DNA from: Raineyella sp034933565
Lineage (GTDB): Bacteria > Actinomycetota > Actinomycetes > Propionibacteriales > Propionibacteriaceae
Reading direction: 5' to 3'
DNA: 64,000 nt
NCBI RefSeq assembly: GCF_034933565.1
Contig: NZ_JAYFNG010000027.1
Location: forward strand, 17,996-81,995
Part shown: one piece after another, positions 8,467 to 17,251 of the stretch
Numbering within the stretch: position 1 is the first letter of the stretch
Layout of the letters: every line of letters begins with the position of its first letter
Notes under the pieces: generated by a model
The model's input: only the letters and a program-made list of their open reading frames with translations
Databases searched by the model: none
Told to the model about the DNA's origin: nothing
Position numbers and translations under genes: made by a program

Positions 8467-9663
8467 TCAGGCCGTCCGACGGCGCAGGGTCGGCGCGGCG
8501 GCCAGGGCGACCACCAGCGCCAGGCAGGCCCCGGCGAGGGTCACGGCGAAGCCACCCGGGGAGCCGGCGCGGTCCAGGCCCACGCCGGCCAGGCTCGACC
8601 CGAGCGAGACGCCGGCGTTGATCGACGTCGCCACCCAGGCGAACCCCTCGGTGACCCGGTCCGCCGGGACGAGGTGCTGCACCAGCGTCTGGCCGGCGAC
8701 AAAGGTCGGCGACAGCGCCAGGCCGGTGAGGAACATCAGCAGCGCCAGCATCTCGATCGAGGTCGCGAAGAAGAACGACCCCGCGCCCAGCCCGATCAGC
8801 ACCGTCCCGGCGGCGAAGTGCTGCCACGGTGCCCCACGCCAGCGCCGGCCCCCGTAGACCAGCCCGGCGAGGAACGAGCCGAACGAGAACACCATCAGCG
8901 CCGGGCCCGCCGACGACGGACGGCCCAGCTCCTTGGCGTACGCCACGGTCGAGACGTCCACCCCACCGAAGACGATCCCGAGCATCAGGTACGCGGCGAA
9001 GACCAGCCACAGCACCCGGATCGACAGCAGCGAGCCGGCCGTCCCCCTGACCGGGGCGCCCGAGGCGGGCGGTTCGGTCGCCCGCTGGGTGAGGAACAAC
9101 CAGCCGCCGAGGATCTGGATGCCCCCCGCCAGGACCAGCGGCAGCCACGGCGCGACGGCGGTGGCCAGCCAGGTGGCCAGCACCGGCCCGACCATGAAGG
9201 CGATCTCGTCCAGCGCCGCCTCCATCGAGAACGCGGTGTGCAGCTGGGAGGCGTTCCGGGCGACATGGGTCCACCGGGCCCGGACCAGGGTCGGCATCGA
9301 TCCCTGCGCCCCGCCCGCGACGACCGCCAGCACGATCAGCACCGCCCCCGGCGCGTGCTGCGCGGCGGCGTACGTCAGGCCCAGGCCGGCCAGTCCGGAC
9401 AGCGTCACCGCGGGCAGCATGACCCGGGACTGGCCGTACCGGTCCACGGCACGCGAGATCTGCGGTGCCCCGATCGCAACCGCGAGGACGTAAGCCGCGG
9501 TCGTTGCGCCGCCGAGGGCATAGGATCCGTAACCGGAAGAAATCAGTATGACCATCGCCAGGCCGGTCATGCCGATCGGAAGACGGGCCATCACGCCCGC
9601 CAGGGAGAACCGCCACGCACCGGGTAGACCTAGGACTTCTCGGTATCGCTTGAGCACCCTCAC
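8467..9663 (-). CDS. MFS transporter
   Basis: A 398-residue major facilitator with 11-12 hydrophobic helices and no recognisable substrate signature. AVDRYGQSRVMLPAV matches the motif A loop, and MEAALDEIAFMVGPVLATWLA is typical of the SetA/YceI-like sugar-efflux MFS branch seen in actinobacteria. Two GTG starts are possible. The one at 9663 has no signal; the one at 9657 lies 6 nt after CACCAT, a possible leaderless -10. The gene is convergent with hup and stands alone. Confidence 0.85.
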   Translation of the reverse strand: MRVLKRYREVLGLPGAWRFSLAGVMARLPIGMTGLAMVILISSGYGSYALGGATTAAYVLAVAIGAPQISRAVDRYGQSRVMLPAVTLSGLAGLGLTYAAAQHAPGAVLIVLAVVAGGAQGSMPTLVRARWTHVARNASQLHTAFSMEAALDEIAFMVGPVLATWLATAVAPWLPLVLAGGIQILGGWLFLTQRATEPPASGAPVRGTAGSLLSIRVLWLVFAAYLMLGIVFGGVDVSTVAYAKELGRPSSAGPALMVFSFGSFLAGLVYGGRRWRGAPWQHFAAGTVLIGLGAGSFFFATSIEMLALLMFLTGLALSPTFVAGQTLVQHLVPADRVTEGFAWVATSINAGVSLGSSLAGVGLDRAGSPGGFAVTLAGACLALVVALAAAPTLRRRTA

Positions 9664-9845
9664 ATGGTGCCACCACGGTGATTCACCCTCCCGATTCCTC
9701 CCCGGCCCCGCTCACCCCGGGAGCCTGCACGACGCGGTGATCCCGCGTACGTCCGGGGAGGCCGCCGGCGCTCTTTGCCCCCATGTCCGTCTCCGGGCCG
9801 CCGCGCCACCGTGGTCGCGGCCACCCGACGACTCCAGGAGTTGTC

Positions 9846-12167
9846 ATGTCAGTCACCCGCGACGCGGGCCAGAAGCTGAAGACCGACCCGTCCCTGCCCC
9901 CGGTCGCCGTGATCGAGCCGCCGGGGATCTCCACCGGGCAGAAGATCCTCTTCACCGTCCTCGGCATCGTCGGGGCCGTCGCCTGGTACTTCATCGCCAC
10001 CCTGCGTGGCGAGCACGTCAGTGCGGTGTGGTTCGTCCTTGCCGCCGTCTGCACGTACCTGGTCTTCCTGCGCTTCTACGCCAAGCTGATCGAACGCAAG
10101 ATCCATCGCCCCGACGACACCCGGGCGACCCCGGCCGAGGAGTTCGCCAACGGGCGTGACTTCGAGCCGACCAACCGTGCCGTCCTGTTCGGCCACCACT
10201 TCGCCGCCATCGCCGGTGCCGGCCCGCTGGTCGGCCCGGTCCTCGCCGCCCAGATGGGCTACCTGCCCGGCACGATCTGGATCATCGTCGGCGTGGTGCT
10301 CGCCGGGGCGGTGCAGGACTACATGGTGCTGCACCTGTCGATCCGCCGGAACGGGCGCTCGCTCGGCCAGATGGCCCGCGACGAACTCGGCACCGTCGGC
10401 GGCTGGTTCGCCATCGTCGGCGTGTTCACCATCATGATCATCCTCATCGCGGTGCTGGCGATCGTCATCATCGGCGCCCTGGCCTCGTCCCCGTGGGGCG
10501 TGTTCTCGATCGCGATGACGATCCCGATCGCCTTCCTGATGGGTGTCTACATGCGTTTCATCCGGCCCGGCAAGGTCGGCGAGGCGTCCGCCATCGGCGT
10601 GGTGCTGCTCGTCCTCGCCATCGCCGGCGGCTCGATCGTCAACACCCATCCCGCCCTCGCGCAGGTCTTCACCCTGACGCCCGTCCAGCTGGCGTACGCC
10701 ATCGCCATCTACGGCTTCCTGGCCGCGATCCTGCCGGTCTGGCTGCTGCTGGCCCCACGCGACTACCTGTCGACCTTCATGAAGGTCGGCACCATCGTCT
10801 TCCTGGCGCTGGCCATCCTGGTCGTCCGCCCGGTCATGTCGATGCCGGCTGTCACCCACTTCGCCCTGGACGGCAAGGGCCCGGCCTTCGCCGGCAACCT
10901 GTTCCCGTTCCTGTTCATCACCATCGCCTGCGGCGCACTGTCCGGCTTCCACTCCCTGATCTCCTCGGGCACCACCCCGAAGATGATCCAGAAGGAGTCG
11001 CAGGCGCGGATCATCGGCTACGGCGGCATGCTCACCGAGTCGTTCGTGGCGATCTCGGCACTGATCACCGCCGCGGTGATCGACCAGCACCTCTACTTCG
11101 GCATGAACGCCCCGCTGGGCCTCACCGGCGGCACTCCGGCCACCGCTGCGGCGTACACGAACGGTCTGCACCTGGTCAGCGGCTCCGGCGCACCGTTGCC
11201 GGCCGCGACACCGGATCTGTTCTCCCAGGCAGCGGCCGAGGTCGGCGAGAAGTCGATCATCTCCCGTACGGGTGGCGCGCCGACCCTCGCGCTCGGCATG
11301 GCGCACATCCTCAGCCAGATCCCCATCGTGGGTGCGGCGAAGGCGTTCTGGTACCACTTCGCGGTGATGTTCGAGGCGCTGTTCATCCTCACCACCGTGG
11401 ACGCCGGCACCCGCGTGGCGCGCTTCATGCTCTCCGACTCGCTGGCCAACATCCCCGGCTGGCGCAAGTTCCGGGATCCGTCCTGGCGCCCCGGCGCCTG
11501 GATCTGCACCGCGATCGTCGTCGTGGCGTGGGGCTCCATCGTGGTGATGGGTGTCACCGACCCGCTGGGCGGCATCAACATGCTCTTCCCGCTGTTCGGC
11601 ATCGCCAACCAGTTGCTCGCCGCCATCGCGCTCACCGTCGTCTTCGTCGTGGTGATGAAGAAGGGCCTGTTCCGGTGGGCCTGGATCCCCGCCCTGCCGC
11701 TGCTGTGGGACCTGTTCATCACGATGTGGGCGTCGTGGCAGAAGATCTTCTCCCCCAACCCCTCGCTCGGCTACTGGGCGCTGAACGCCGCGGCCCGCGC
11801 GGCGAAGGCGAAGGGGGCACAGACCTTCTCCACAGCGAAGAGCCCGCACGAGATCGACATGGTCATCCGCAACACCGCCGTGCAGGGCACCCTGTCGATC
11901 CTGTACGCGGCCCTGGTGCTGATCGTCTTCCTGATCGGCGTCGCGATCGCGATCAAGGCCTTCCGCAAGGGTGGCCTGCCCGACGCGGAGGCCGAGGGGG
12001 TGGCGTCGAAGATCTTCGCGCCGACCAGTTTCGTCCCGACTAAGCTGGAGAAGGAAGTGCTGGCCGAGTGGCAGGCGGCCGGCCTCAACCCTTTCGGCGA
12101 CGACCGGCTGCCCGGCATGCACCACGCCAGCCAGCAACAGACGGTCCAGGAGGAGAAGGAACTGTGA
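9846..12167 (+). CDS. cstA: carbon starvation protein CstA
   Basis: A 773-residue membrane protein of the CstA/BtsT family, which imports pyruvate and/or peptides when carbon runs low. Visible family blocks include NGRDFEPTNRAVLFGHHFAAIAGAGP split over helix 2 (residues about 100-130), CGALSGFHSLISSGTTPK in the middle, and TVDAGTRVARFMLSD before the C-terminal helices. About 16 hydrophobic helices are present, with a hydrophilic C-terminus ending ...QQTVQEEKEL. ATG 9846 follows the ribosome site CAGGAG; the in-frame extension to 9783 is not conserved-looking. The stop overlaps the start of the YbdD gene, so the two are translationally coupled. Confidence 0.96.
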   Translation: MSVTRDAGQKLKTDPSLPPVAVIEPPGISTGQKILFTVLGIVGAVAWYFIATLRGEHVSAVWFVLAAVCTYLVFLRFYAKLIERKIHRPDDTRATPAEEFANGRDFEPTNRAVLFGHHFAAIAGAGPLVGPVLAAQMGYLPGTIWIIVGVVLAGAVQDYMVLHLSIRRNGRSLGQMARDELGTVGGWFAIVGVFTIMIILIAVLAIVIIGALASSPWGVFSIAMTIPIAFLMGVYMRFIRPGKVGEASAIGVVLLVLAIAGGSIVNTHPALAQVFTLTPVQLAYAIAIYGFLAAILPVWLLLAPRDYLSTFMKVGTIVFLALAILVVRPVMSMPAVTHFALDGKGPAFAGNLFPFLFITIACGALSGFHSLISSGTTPKMIQKESQARIIGYGGMLTESFVAISALITAAVIDQHLYFGMNAPLGLTGGTPATAAAYTNGLHLVSGSGAPLPAATPDLFSQAAAEVGEKSIISRTGGAPTLALGMAHILSQIPIVGAAKAFWYHFAVMFEALFILTTVDAGTRVARFMLSDSLANIPGWRKFRDPSWRPGAWICTAIVVVAWGSIVVMGVTDPLGGINMLFPLFGIANQLLAAIALTVVFVVVMKKGLFRWAWIPALPLLWDLFITMWASWQKIFSPNPSLGYWALNAAARAAKAKGAQTFSTAKSPHEIDMVIRNTAVQGTLSILYAALVLIVFLIGVAIAIKAFRKGGLPDAEAEGVASKIFAPTSFVPTKLEKEVLAEWQAAGLNPFGDDRLPGMHHASQQQTVQEEKEL

Positions 12168-12454
12168 CCGACATTCGCCCCGAGCGGGCCGGTGGCCGCT
12201 TCGCCGTCGTGATCGAAGCGGCACGTGCCGACGGCTCTGCCCCGGTGCACGAGCCGTCTGAGGGTGACATCGTCCAGCGCGCCTGGCGTGGCACCGTCGC
12301 CGTCGTCCGCGGGCTCGCGGGGCTGGACAAGTACGACCGCTACGTCGGCCACCAGCTGCGCACCCACCCTGACGAACCGCTGCTGACCGAAGCGGAGTTC
12401 TGGCGCTGCGCCTGGGAGTCCGAAGGACGCAATCCCAGGGCCCGCTGCTGCTGA
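12164..12454 (+). CDS. YbdD/YjiX family protein (CstA partner)
   Basis: A 96-residue protein of the YbdD/YjiX (DUF466) family. In E. coli this small protein is encoded after CstA or BtsT and supports their transport activity. The conserved centre DKYDRYVGHQLRTHPDEPLLTE and the C-terminal Cys-Cys (ARCC) are present. GTG 12164 overlaps the cstA stop (GTGA) and is preceded by AGGAGGAGAAGGA, a strong ribosome site inside the cstA end. It is somewhat longer than the 65-70 residue enterobacterial proteins, because of an N-terminal extension of about 30 residues. Confidence 0.88.
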   Translation: MTDIRPERAGGRFAVVIEAARADGSAPVHEPSEGDIVQRAWRGTVAVVRGLAGLDKYDRYVGHQLRTHPDEPLLTEAEFWRCAWESEGRNPRARCC

Positions 12455-12472
12455 CCACTCCACCACCCACCG

Positions 12473-12513
12473 GGAACGGGGGCGGCTCCCACCGTAGGAG
12501 CCGCCCCCGTTCC
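12473..12513 (+). terminator. cstA-ybdD terminator hairpin
   Basis: A perfect 17-bp stem starting GGAACGGGGGCGGCTCC, 7-nt loop, no T-run; 18 nt after the ybdD stop. Confidence 0.8.
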
Positions 12514-12800
12514 GGTCCGCCGCCCCGTTCCGGTCAACCGTCTCCGTTCCAGCCAGCCGCCGCCGTTCCGGTCAGCCGCGGCCCGCCGGCCGGCCGCAGC
12601 TGACCGGAGGCGCAGCGGCTGCAGGAAAACTCGGCGGCCGTCCCCAGTCGCCGTCCTCTCGTCCCCAGCCATCCTCTCCGGACAACCGTGAAGGTATCCG
12701 GTGGATCCCCGCCGAGCACCGCGCTCCGCGGGGAAGCGGCATCGTCCCGGCCCGAAGGACGGCCCGGAGGCCCCCTCCACCGTTCCGCCCGAAGATTGTT
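12514..12800. other. intergenic, no gene seen
   Basis: About 290 bp with several degenerate CCGTTCCGGTCA repeats left of 12600. No coding signal is seen on either strand; the short frames here lack start signals. Confidence 0.5.
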
Positions 12801-12817
12801 GGTGATTTACTGTCACC
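12801..12817 (+). promoter_or_regulatory. Start-overlapping operator/-10 of ROK regulator
   Basis: GGTGA-N7-TCACC inverted repeat (12801-12817) encloses TTTACT (12806-12811), which lies 6 nt before the ATG at 12818. This layout suggests autoregulation of a leaderless gene. Confidence 0.5.
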
Positions 12818-14140
12818 ATGTCGTCGACCAATGAAGGTTCCGTGGACACTTTCGGTCCAGGTGGCTCCCAGTCGGCACTGCGCAGCGCCAACGAGGCGCG
12901 GGTCCTGGAGACCTTGCGCAGCCGCGGCGCCCTGACCCAGGCCGAGTTGGCCCGGCGTACGTCACTGGCCCCGTCGACCGTGTCGAAGATCGTCCACACG
13001 CTGCTCGAGGCGGGCGTCGTCGACATGGAGGCCGACAAGCAGGGCCGCCGCGGCCAGTTGGTCACCCTGTCCTCGTCGGCCGGCCTGGTGGTCGGGATCG
13101 ACATGGGGCGCGACCACGTCCACGTGGCCCTCGCCAACCTTGCCCACCAAGTGGTGGCCGAGCAGCACCGTACGCTCCCCCAGGGACACTCGATGGCGAA
13201 AGGGCTCGGCTCCGCCGACGAGACCATCACCGAGCTGCTCGACGGTCTCGGGATCCCCCGCGAACGCGTGGTCAGCGCCTGCCTGTCCATCCCCGCCCCG
13301 GTCGATGCCGAAGGCATGATCAGCGCCACCGCCCTGATGCCGGGCTGGACCGGGGTGAGCCTGGCCACCGCCGCCGAGCGCGCGCTCGGCCTGCCCGTCC
13401 TGGTCGAGAACGACGCGAACCTCGGCGCCCTCGGCGAGGCCACCTGGGGTGCCGGCCGCGACATCAGGAACGTCGTCTATCTCAAGCTCGCCGCCGGCAT
13501 CGGCGCCGGCCTCATCCTCAACGGCGAGATCTTCCGCGGCGCCACCGGCACCGCCGGCGAGATCGGCCACACGACGGTGGTCGAGAACGGCGCCGTCTGC
13601 CAGTGCGGCAACCGCGGCTGCCTGGAGACCGTGGCCAACGCCCCGCACGTGATCGACCTGCTCACCCCGACCCACGGCCGCCTCGGCATCCCCCGGATCG
13701 TCGAACTCGCCCGGGCCGGCGACCCCGGCTGTCGTCGGGTGCTCGGCGACACCGGCCGCGTGGTCGGCCTGGCCGTCGCCAACCTGTGCAACCTGGTCAA
13801 CCCGCAGCGCCTGATCGTCGGCGGCGAACTGTCCGCGGCCGAGGACCTGCTGCTGCGCCCGATGGGCGAATCCGTACGGCTCAACGGGATCCCGGCGGCC
13901 GTACGGTCCCTCGAGATCGTCCGGGCCGAGCTCGGCGCCCGGGCCCACGTGCTGGGCGCCGTGGCGTACGCCCTGGCCCACGTCACCCCGGAGGCCCTCA
14001 CCGCCACCGCGACAGGGGCGGCCACCGACCGGGAGGCCGTGGGTGAAGACGGCACCGACCGGGAGGCCGTGGGTGAAGACGGCACCGGCCCGGATGCCCA
14101 CGACAGGTCGGTGGCCGAGCCGGCACCGACGCACCGCTGA
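12818..14140 (+). CDS. ROK family transcriptional regulator (NagC/XylR-like)
   Basis: A 440-residue sugar-responsive repressor. An N-terminal winged helix (residues about 20-75, LTQAELARRTSLAPSTVSKI) is fused to a ROK domain starting at GLVVGIDMGRDHVHVAL. The zinc motif CQCGNRGCLE lies near residue 265. The ROK sugar-kinase-type Asp is in a VENDANLGALGEA context, so sugar binding is likely. It precedes a ROK kinase gene by 26 nt, so the two are probably one operon with glucose or N-acetylglucosamine control (inferred). The C-terminal tail carries an exact 10-residue duplication (TDREAVGEDG twice). Confidence 0.9.
   Translation: MSSTNEGSVDTFGPGGSQSALRSANEARVLETLRSRGALTQAELARRTSLAPSTVSKIVHTLLEAGVVDMEADKQGRRGQLVTLSSSAGLVVGIDMGRDHVHVALANLAHQVVAEQHRTLPQGHSMAKGLGSADETITELLDGLGIPRERVVSACLSIPAPVDAEGMISATALMPGWTGVSLATAAERALGLPVLVENDANLGALGEATWGAGRDIRNVVYLKLAAGIGAGLILNGEIFRGATGTAGEIGHTTVVENGAVCQCGNRGCLETVANAPHVIDLLTPTHGRLGIPRIVELARAGDPGCRRVLGDTGRVVGLAVANLCNLVNPQRLIVGGELSAAEDLLLRPMGESVRLNGIPAAVRSLEIVRAELGARAHVLGAVAYALAHVTPEALTATATGAATDREAVGEDGTDREAVGEDGTGPDAHDRSVAEPAPTHR
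14023..14082 (+). repeat. perfect 30-bp tandem duplication inside the ROK regulator tail
   Basis: Two identical 30-bp units, in frame, encoding the tail decapeptide twice. No divergence between copies suggests a recent slip. Confidence 0.85.
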
Positions 14141-14166
14141 CCACCGCTGACCACCCGGAGACACCG

Positions 14167-15168
14167 ATGTCCACGCTGCACACCCTGCACCCCTCGCCCG
14201 ACGCCACCACCGCTCCGACGACGATCGGGGTGGACATCGGCGGGACCAAGATCGCCGCCGGCGTGGTCAACGCGTCGGGCACGATCCTCGCGACGGTCCG
14301 TCGCCCGACCCCGGCCCGCGACACCGGCGAGGTGGTCACGACGATCGTCGCCCTGATCGACGAGTTGCTCAGCGGCCCCGGCGCCCCCGGCGACGTCGGG
14401 GCGATCGGGATCGGCGCGGCCGGGTTCGTCGACTCGACCCGGTCGACCGTGCTGTTCGCCCCGAACCTCGCCTGGCGCGACGAGCCGCTGCGCCGCGCGA
14501 TCGAGGACCGCTGCGGGCTGCCGGCGGTGGTGGAGAACGACGCCAATGCGGCGGCCTGGGGCGAGTTCCGGTTCGGCGCTGCCCGGGGCGCCGACTCCGC
14601 AGTGGTGATCACCGTCGGCACCGGCATCGGCGGCGGGGTGATCCTCGACCACCAGCTGGTCCGCGGCGGCCACGGCGTCGCCGCCGAGATCGGCCACCTG
14701 ACCGTCGACCGGCGCGGCCGGCGCTGCGGCTGTGGCCGACGCGGCTGTCTGGAGGCGTACGCGAGCGGTCGTGCGCTGGTCCGGGAGGCCAAGGAGATCG
14801 CCGCCACCTCACCGCACCACGCCGTCCGACTGCTCACACTCGCCGGCGGCGACCCCGACCGGATCACCGGCCCGCAGGTGACCCAGGCCGCCCGGGAGGG
14901 CGATCCCGCGGCGCTGGAGTGTTTCCGGGAGATCGGCGACTGGCTCGGCGCCGGCATGGCCGACCTCGCCGCGGTGCTCGACCCGGCGATGTTCGTCCTC
15001 GCCGGCGGGGTCAGCGAGACCGGTGACCTGCTCCTCCGACCGGCCCGCGCGGCCTTCCTCGAGTCGCTCACCGCCCCCACCCATCGCCCGGTGGCCGAGG
15101 TGCGCCTGGCCACCCTGGGCAACGCCGCCGGCATCATCGGCGCCGCCGACCTGGCCCGTACGCACTGA
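14167..15168 (+). CDS. glk: ROK family glucokinase
   Basis: A 333-residue cytoplasmic sugar kinase of the ROK family, most like actinobacterial ATP- (or polyphosphate-) glucokinase. The phosphate-1 loop GVDIGGTKIAAGVV is near residue 20, the catalytic Asp is in VVENDANAAAWGE, TVGTGIGGGVI follows, and the zinc cluster CGCGRRGCLEAYASG is complete. Ribosome site GGAG lies 7 nt before the ATG. It follows the ROK repressor in the same direction, which suggests a regulated sugar-uptake/phosphorylation unit. Polyphosphate-specific motifs are not clear, so ATP is the safer donor. Confidence 0.9.
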   Translation: MSTLHTLHPSPDATTAPTTIGVDIGGTKIAAGVVNASGTILATVRRPTPARDTGEVVTTIVALIDELLSGPGAPGDVGAIGIGAAGFVDSTRSTVLFAPNLAWRDEPLRRAIEDRCGLPAVVENDANAAAWGEFRFGAARGADSAVVITVGTGIGGGVILDHQLVRGGHGVAAEIGHLTVDRRGRRCGCGRRGCLEAYASGRALVREAKEIAATSPHHAVRLLTLAGGDPDRITGPQVTQAAREGDPAALECFREIGDWLGAGMADLAAVLDPAMFVLAGGVSETGDLLLRPARAAFLESLTAPTHRPVAEVRLATLGNAAGIIGAADLARTH

Positions 15169-15540
15169 CCACGGGCCGCCGACCGCGGCGCGGCCGGGCA
15201 GGATGCGGCTCCATACCGGCCGGGCCGGACCACGAGTCCATGCCGGTCGGGCCGGGGTCGGGTCCATACCGGCCGGGCCGGGTGCGGCTCCATACCGGCC
15301 GTTTGCCGCCACAGTGACCCCGCTCGCGGGGTCCCGACCCGGGCATCCGTCCGGGGGTCGGGGCCGCCCGTCCGGTCCACATGGCGGGAGGGCCGCGACG
15401 AGATGTTCGCCACAGCCCGCGTGACAGTACGACGTGATCCGTACGTCACGCCGAGCCGGTGGACCACCCGGGAAGGTGGTCCACGCTTCCCCCCGCCCGG
15501 CACCGCGTCCGCCGCCGGAAATCCCATACGACGGTCCGTA
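15169..15540. other. intergenic with four 26-28 bp repeats
   Basis: Non-coding gap of about 385 bp. Between 15207 and 15300 the core CTCCATACCGGCCGGGCCGG recurs four times with small changes. No terminator is convincing. The right end carries the promoter of the redox operon. Confidence 0.6.
15207..15300. repeat. four direct repeats, CCATACCGGCCGGGCCGG core
   Basis: Imperfect copies begin near 15209, 15235, 15262 and 15288; their flanks GGATGCGG/GGGTGCGG are also shared. Confidence 0.75.
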
Positions 15541-15541
15541 G

Positions 15542-15547
15542 TAATCT
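15542..15547 (+). promoter_or_regulatory. -10 hexamer of the PFOR redox operon
   Basis: TAATCT, a 6-nt spacer GACCCC, then the ATG at 15554. Leaderless start; no good -35 element is seen. Confidence 0.6.
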
Positions 15548-15553
15548 GACCCC

Positions 15554-17248
15554 ATGCAGAGCCGCAAGGACGTCACCAAGCTCCCCGACCTCGGCGCTAC
15601 GCAAGGACGGGTCACCCCCCAGCGAACTCGCCGACCGGTCTATGTGGACCTGCTCCCCCCGTGCAACGCGGGGTGCCCTGCCGGTGAGAACATCCAGAAC
15701 TGGCTGTATCTGATCAAGCAGGACCGCGCGCACGACGCCTGGCGCCAGCTGACGGACGACAACCCCTTCCCGGCCATCCACGGCCGGGTGTGTTATCACC
15801 CCTGCGAGGTCGCCTGCAACCGGGCGGAGCTGGACCAATCCGTGTCCATCCACGCCGTCGAGCGTTACCTCGGCGACCTGGCGATCGAGAACGGCTGGGA
15901 GTTCGACCGGCCGACCCATCCCACCGGCAAGAAGGTGCTGATCATCGGCGCCGGCCCCTCCGGCCTGTCCGCCGCCTATCACCTGGCCCGGCTCGGCCAC
16001 CAGGTGGAGATCCGCGACGCCTCCGACAAGCCCGGCGGCATGATGCGCTGGGGCATCCCGGAGTACCGCCTGCCCCGCCACGTCCTGGACGCCGAGATCG
16101 ACCGGCTGGTCGATCTCGGCGTGACGATCTCCTGCCACCACCCGGTGCACGACCTGGCCCTCGAGATGGCCCAGGGCGCGTTCGACGCCTGCTTCATCGC
16201 GATCGGCGCCCACCTGTCCAAGAAAGTCGACATCCCGGCCCAGGACACCTCCAAGATGGTCGACGCCGTCTCCTTCCTGCGCGACGTCGCGGGTGGCGAG
16301 CGCCCGCTGATCGGCCGCAAGGTGGCCGTCTACGGCGGCGGCAACACGGCCATGGACGCGGCCCGTACGGCCCGCCGGCTGGGCGCCGACGAGACCACGA
16401 TCATCTACCGCCGCACCCGCGAGCAGATGCCCGCCCACGCCGACGAGGCGGAGGCGGCCGAGCGCGAGGGCGTCCGGATCAACTGGCTGCAGACCATCAC
16501 CGAGGTCGGCGACGACCTCACCGTGGAGATCATGGAGCTCGATCCCGACGGCCGCCCGCGTGGCACCGGCCGGTTCGAGAAGCTCGACGCCGACACCGTC
16601 ATCATGGCCGTCGGCCAGAAGCCCGACACCGGCTTCCTGCACAACATCCGCGGCCTGCGGTTCGTCGACGACACCCTGCAGGTCGACCCGAAGACGCTGA
16701 TGTCCGATGTCCCCGGCATCTTCGCCGGCGGCGACGCGGTCCCCTCGGAGCGTACGGTCACCGTCGGCACCGGCCACGGCAAGCGGGCGGCGCACAACAT
16801 CGACATGTACCTCAGCCAGGGCCAGGTCGCCGAGGCGCCCAAGCATCCCACGGCCAGCTTCGACAAGCTGAACCTGTGGTACTTCCGTGACTCCGACTCC
16901 CAGCGCACCCAGCCCGAGCTCGACCCCGAGACCCGGCTGTCCGACTTCGGCGAGATCGTCGGCGGCCTGACCCCCGAGCAGGCGATGTTCGAGGCCCAGC
17001 GCTGCCTGTCCTGCGGCAACTGCTTCGAGTGCAACGGCTGCCTGGGCGCCTGCCCGGAGGACGCCGTGATCCGGCTCGGCAAGGGCCACCGCTACCGCTT
17101 CGACTACGACAAGTGCACGGGCTGCGCCACCTGCTACGAGCAGTGCCCGGTCCATGCGATCGAGATGGTGCCCGAGGGCGTCGCCCTGCCGCCCGACCTG
17201 GCGGCCGCCGCACAGTCCCACGAGGCCTCGACCAGGATTGGACTCTGA
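15554..17248 (+). CDS. FAD/NAD(P) oxidoreductase with 4Fe-4S domains (GltD/DPD-type)
   Basis: A 564-residue flavoprotein with three parts. The N-terminal Fe-S domain has cysteines in CNAGCPAGENI and CYHPCEVACN. The FAD/NAD(P) core (about 120-440) shows GAGPSGLSAAYHLARLGHQV and, for NAD(P), YGGGNTAMDAARTARRLGA. The C-terminal double ferredoxin domain has CLSCGNCFECNGCLGACP and CTGCATCYEQCP. The architecture matches glutamate-synthase small subunit-like oxidoreductases that move electrons between NAD(P)H and ferredoxin. No glutamate synthase large subunit is nearby. nifJ starts 3 nt after its stop, so ferredoxin:NAD(P)+ transfer coupled to PFOR is the likely role (inference). Confidence 0.88.
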   Translation: MQSRKDVTKLPDLGATQGRVTPQRTRRPVYVDLLPPCNAGCPAGENIQNWLYLIKQDRAHDAWRQLTDDNPFPAIHGRVCYHPCEVACNRAELDQSVSIHAVERYLGDLAIENGWEFDRPTHPTGKKVLIIGAGPSGLSAAYHLARLGHQVEIRDASDKPGGMMRWGIPEYRLPRHVLDAEIDRLVDLGVTISCHHPVHDLALEMAQGAFDACFIAIGAHLSKKVDIPAQDTSKMVDAVSFLRDVAGGERPLIGRKVAVYGGGNTAMDAARTARRLGADETTIIYRRTREQMPAHADEAEAAEREGVRINWLQTITEVGDDLTVEIMELDPDGRPRGTGRFEKLDADTVIMAVGQKPDTGFLHNIRGLRFVDDTLQVDPKTLMSDVPGIFAGGDAVPSERTVTVGTGHGKRAAHNIDMYLSQGQVAEAPKHPTASFDKLNLWYFRDSDSQRTQPELDPETRLSDFGEIVGGLTPEQAMFEAQRCLSCGNCFECNGCLGACPEDAVIRLGKGHRYRFDYDKCTGCATCYEQCPVHAIEMVPEGVALPPDLAAAAQSHEASTRIGL

Positions 17249-17251
17249 GCC

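Noticed and set aside
9849..12470. 873-residue frame antisense to cstA
   Set aside because: His/Asp/Arg-rich shadow of hydrophobic helices on the other strand.
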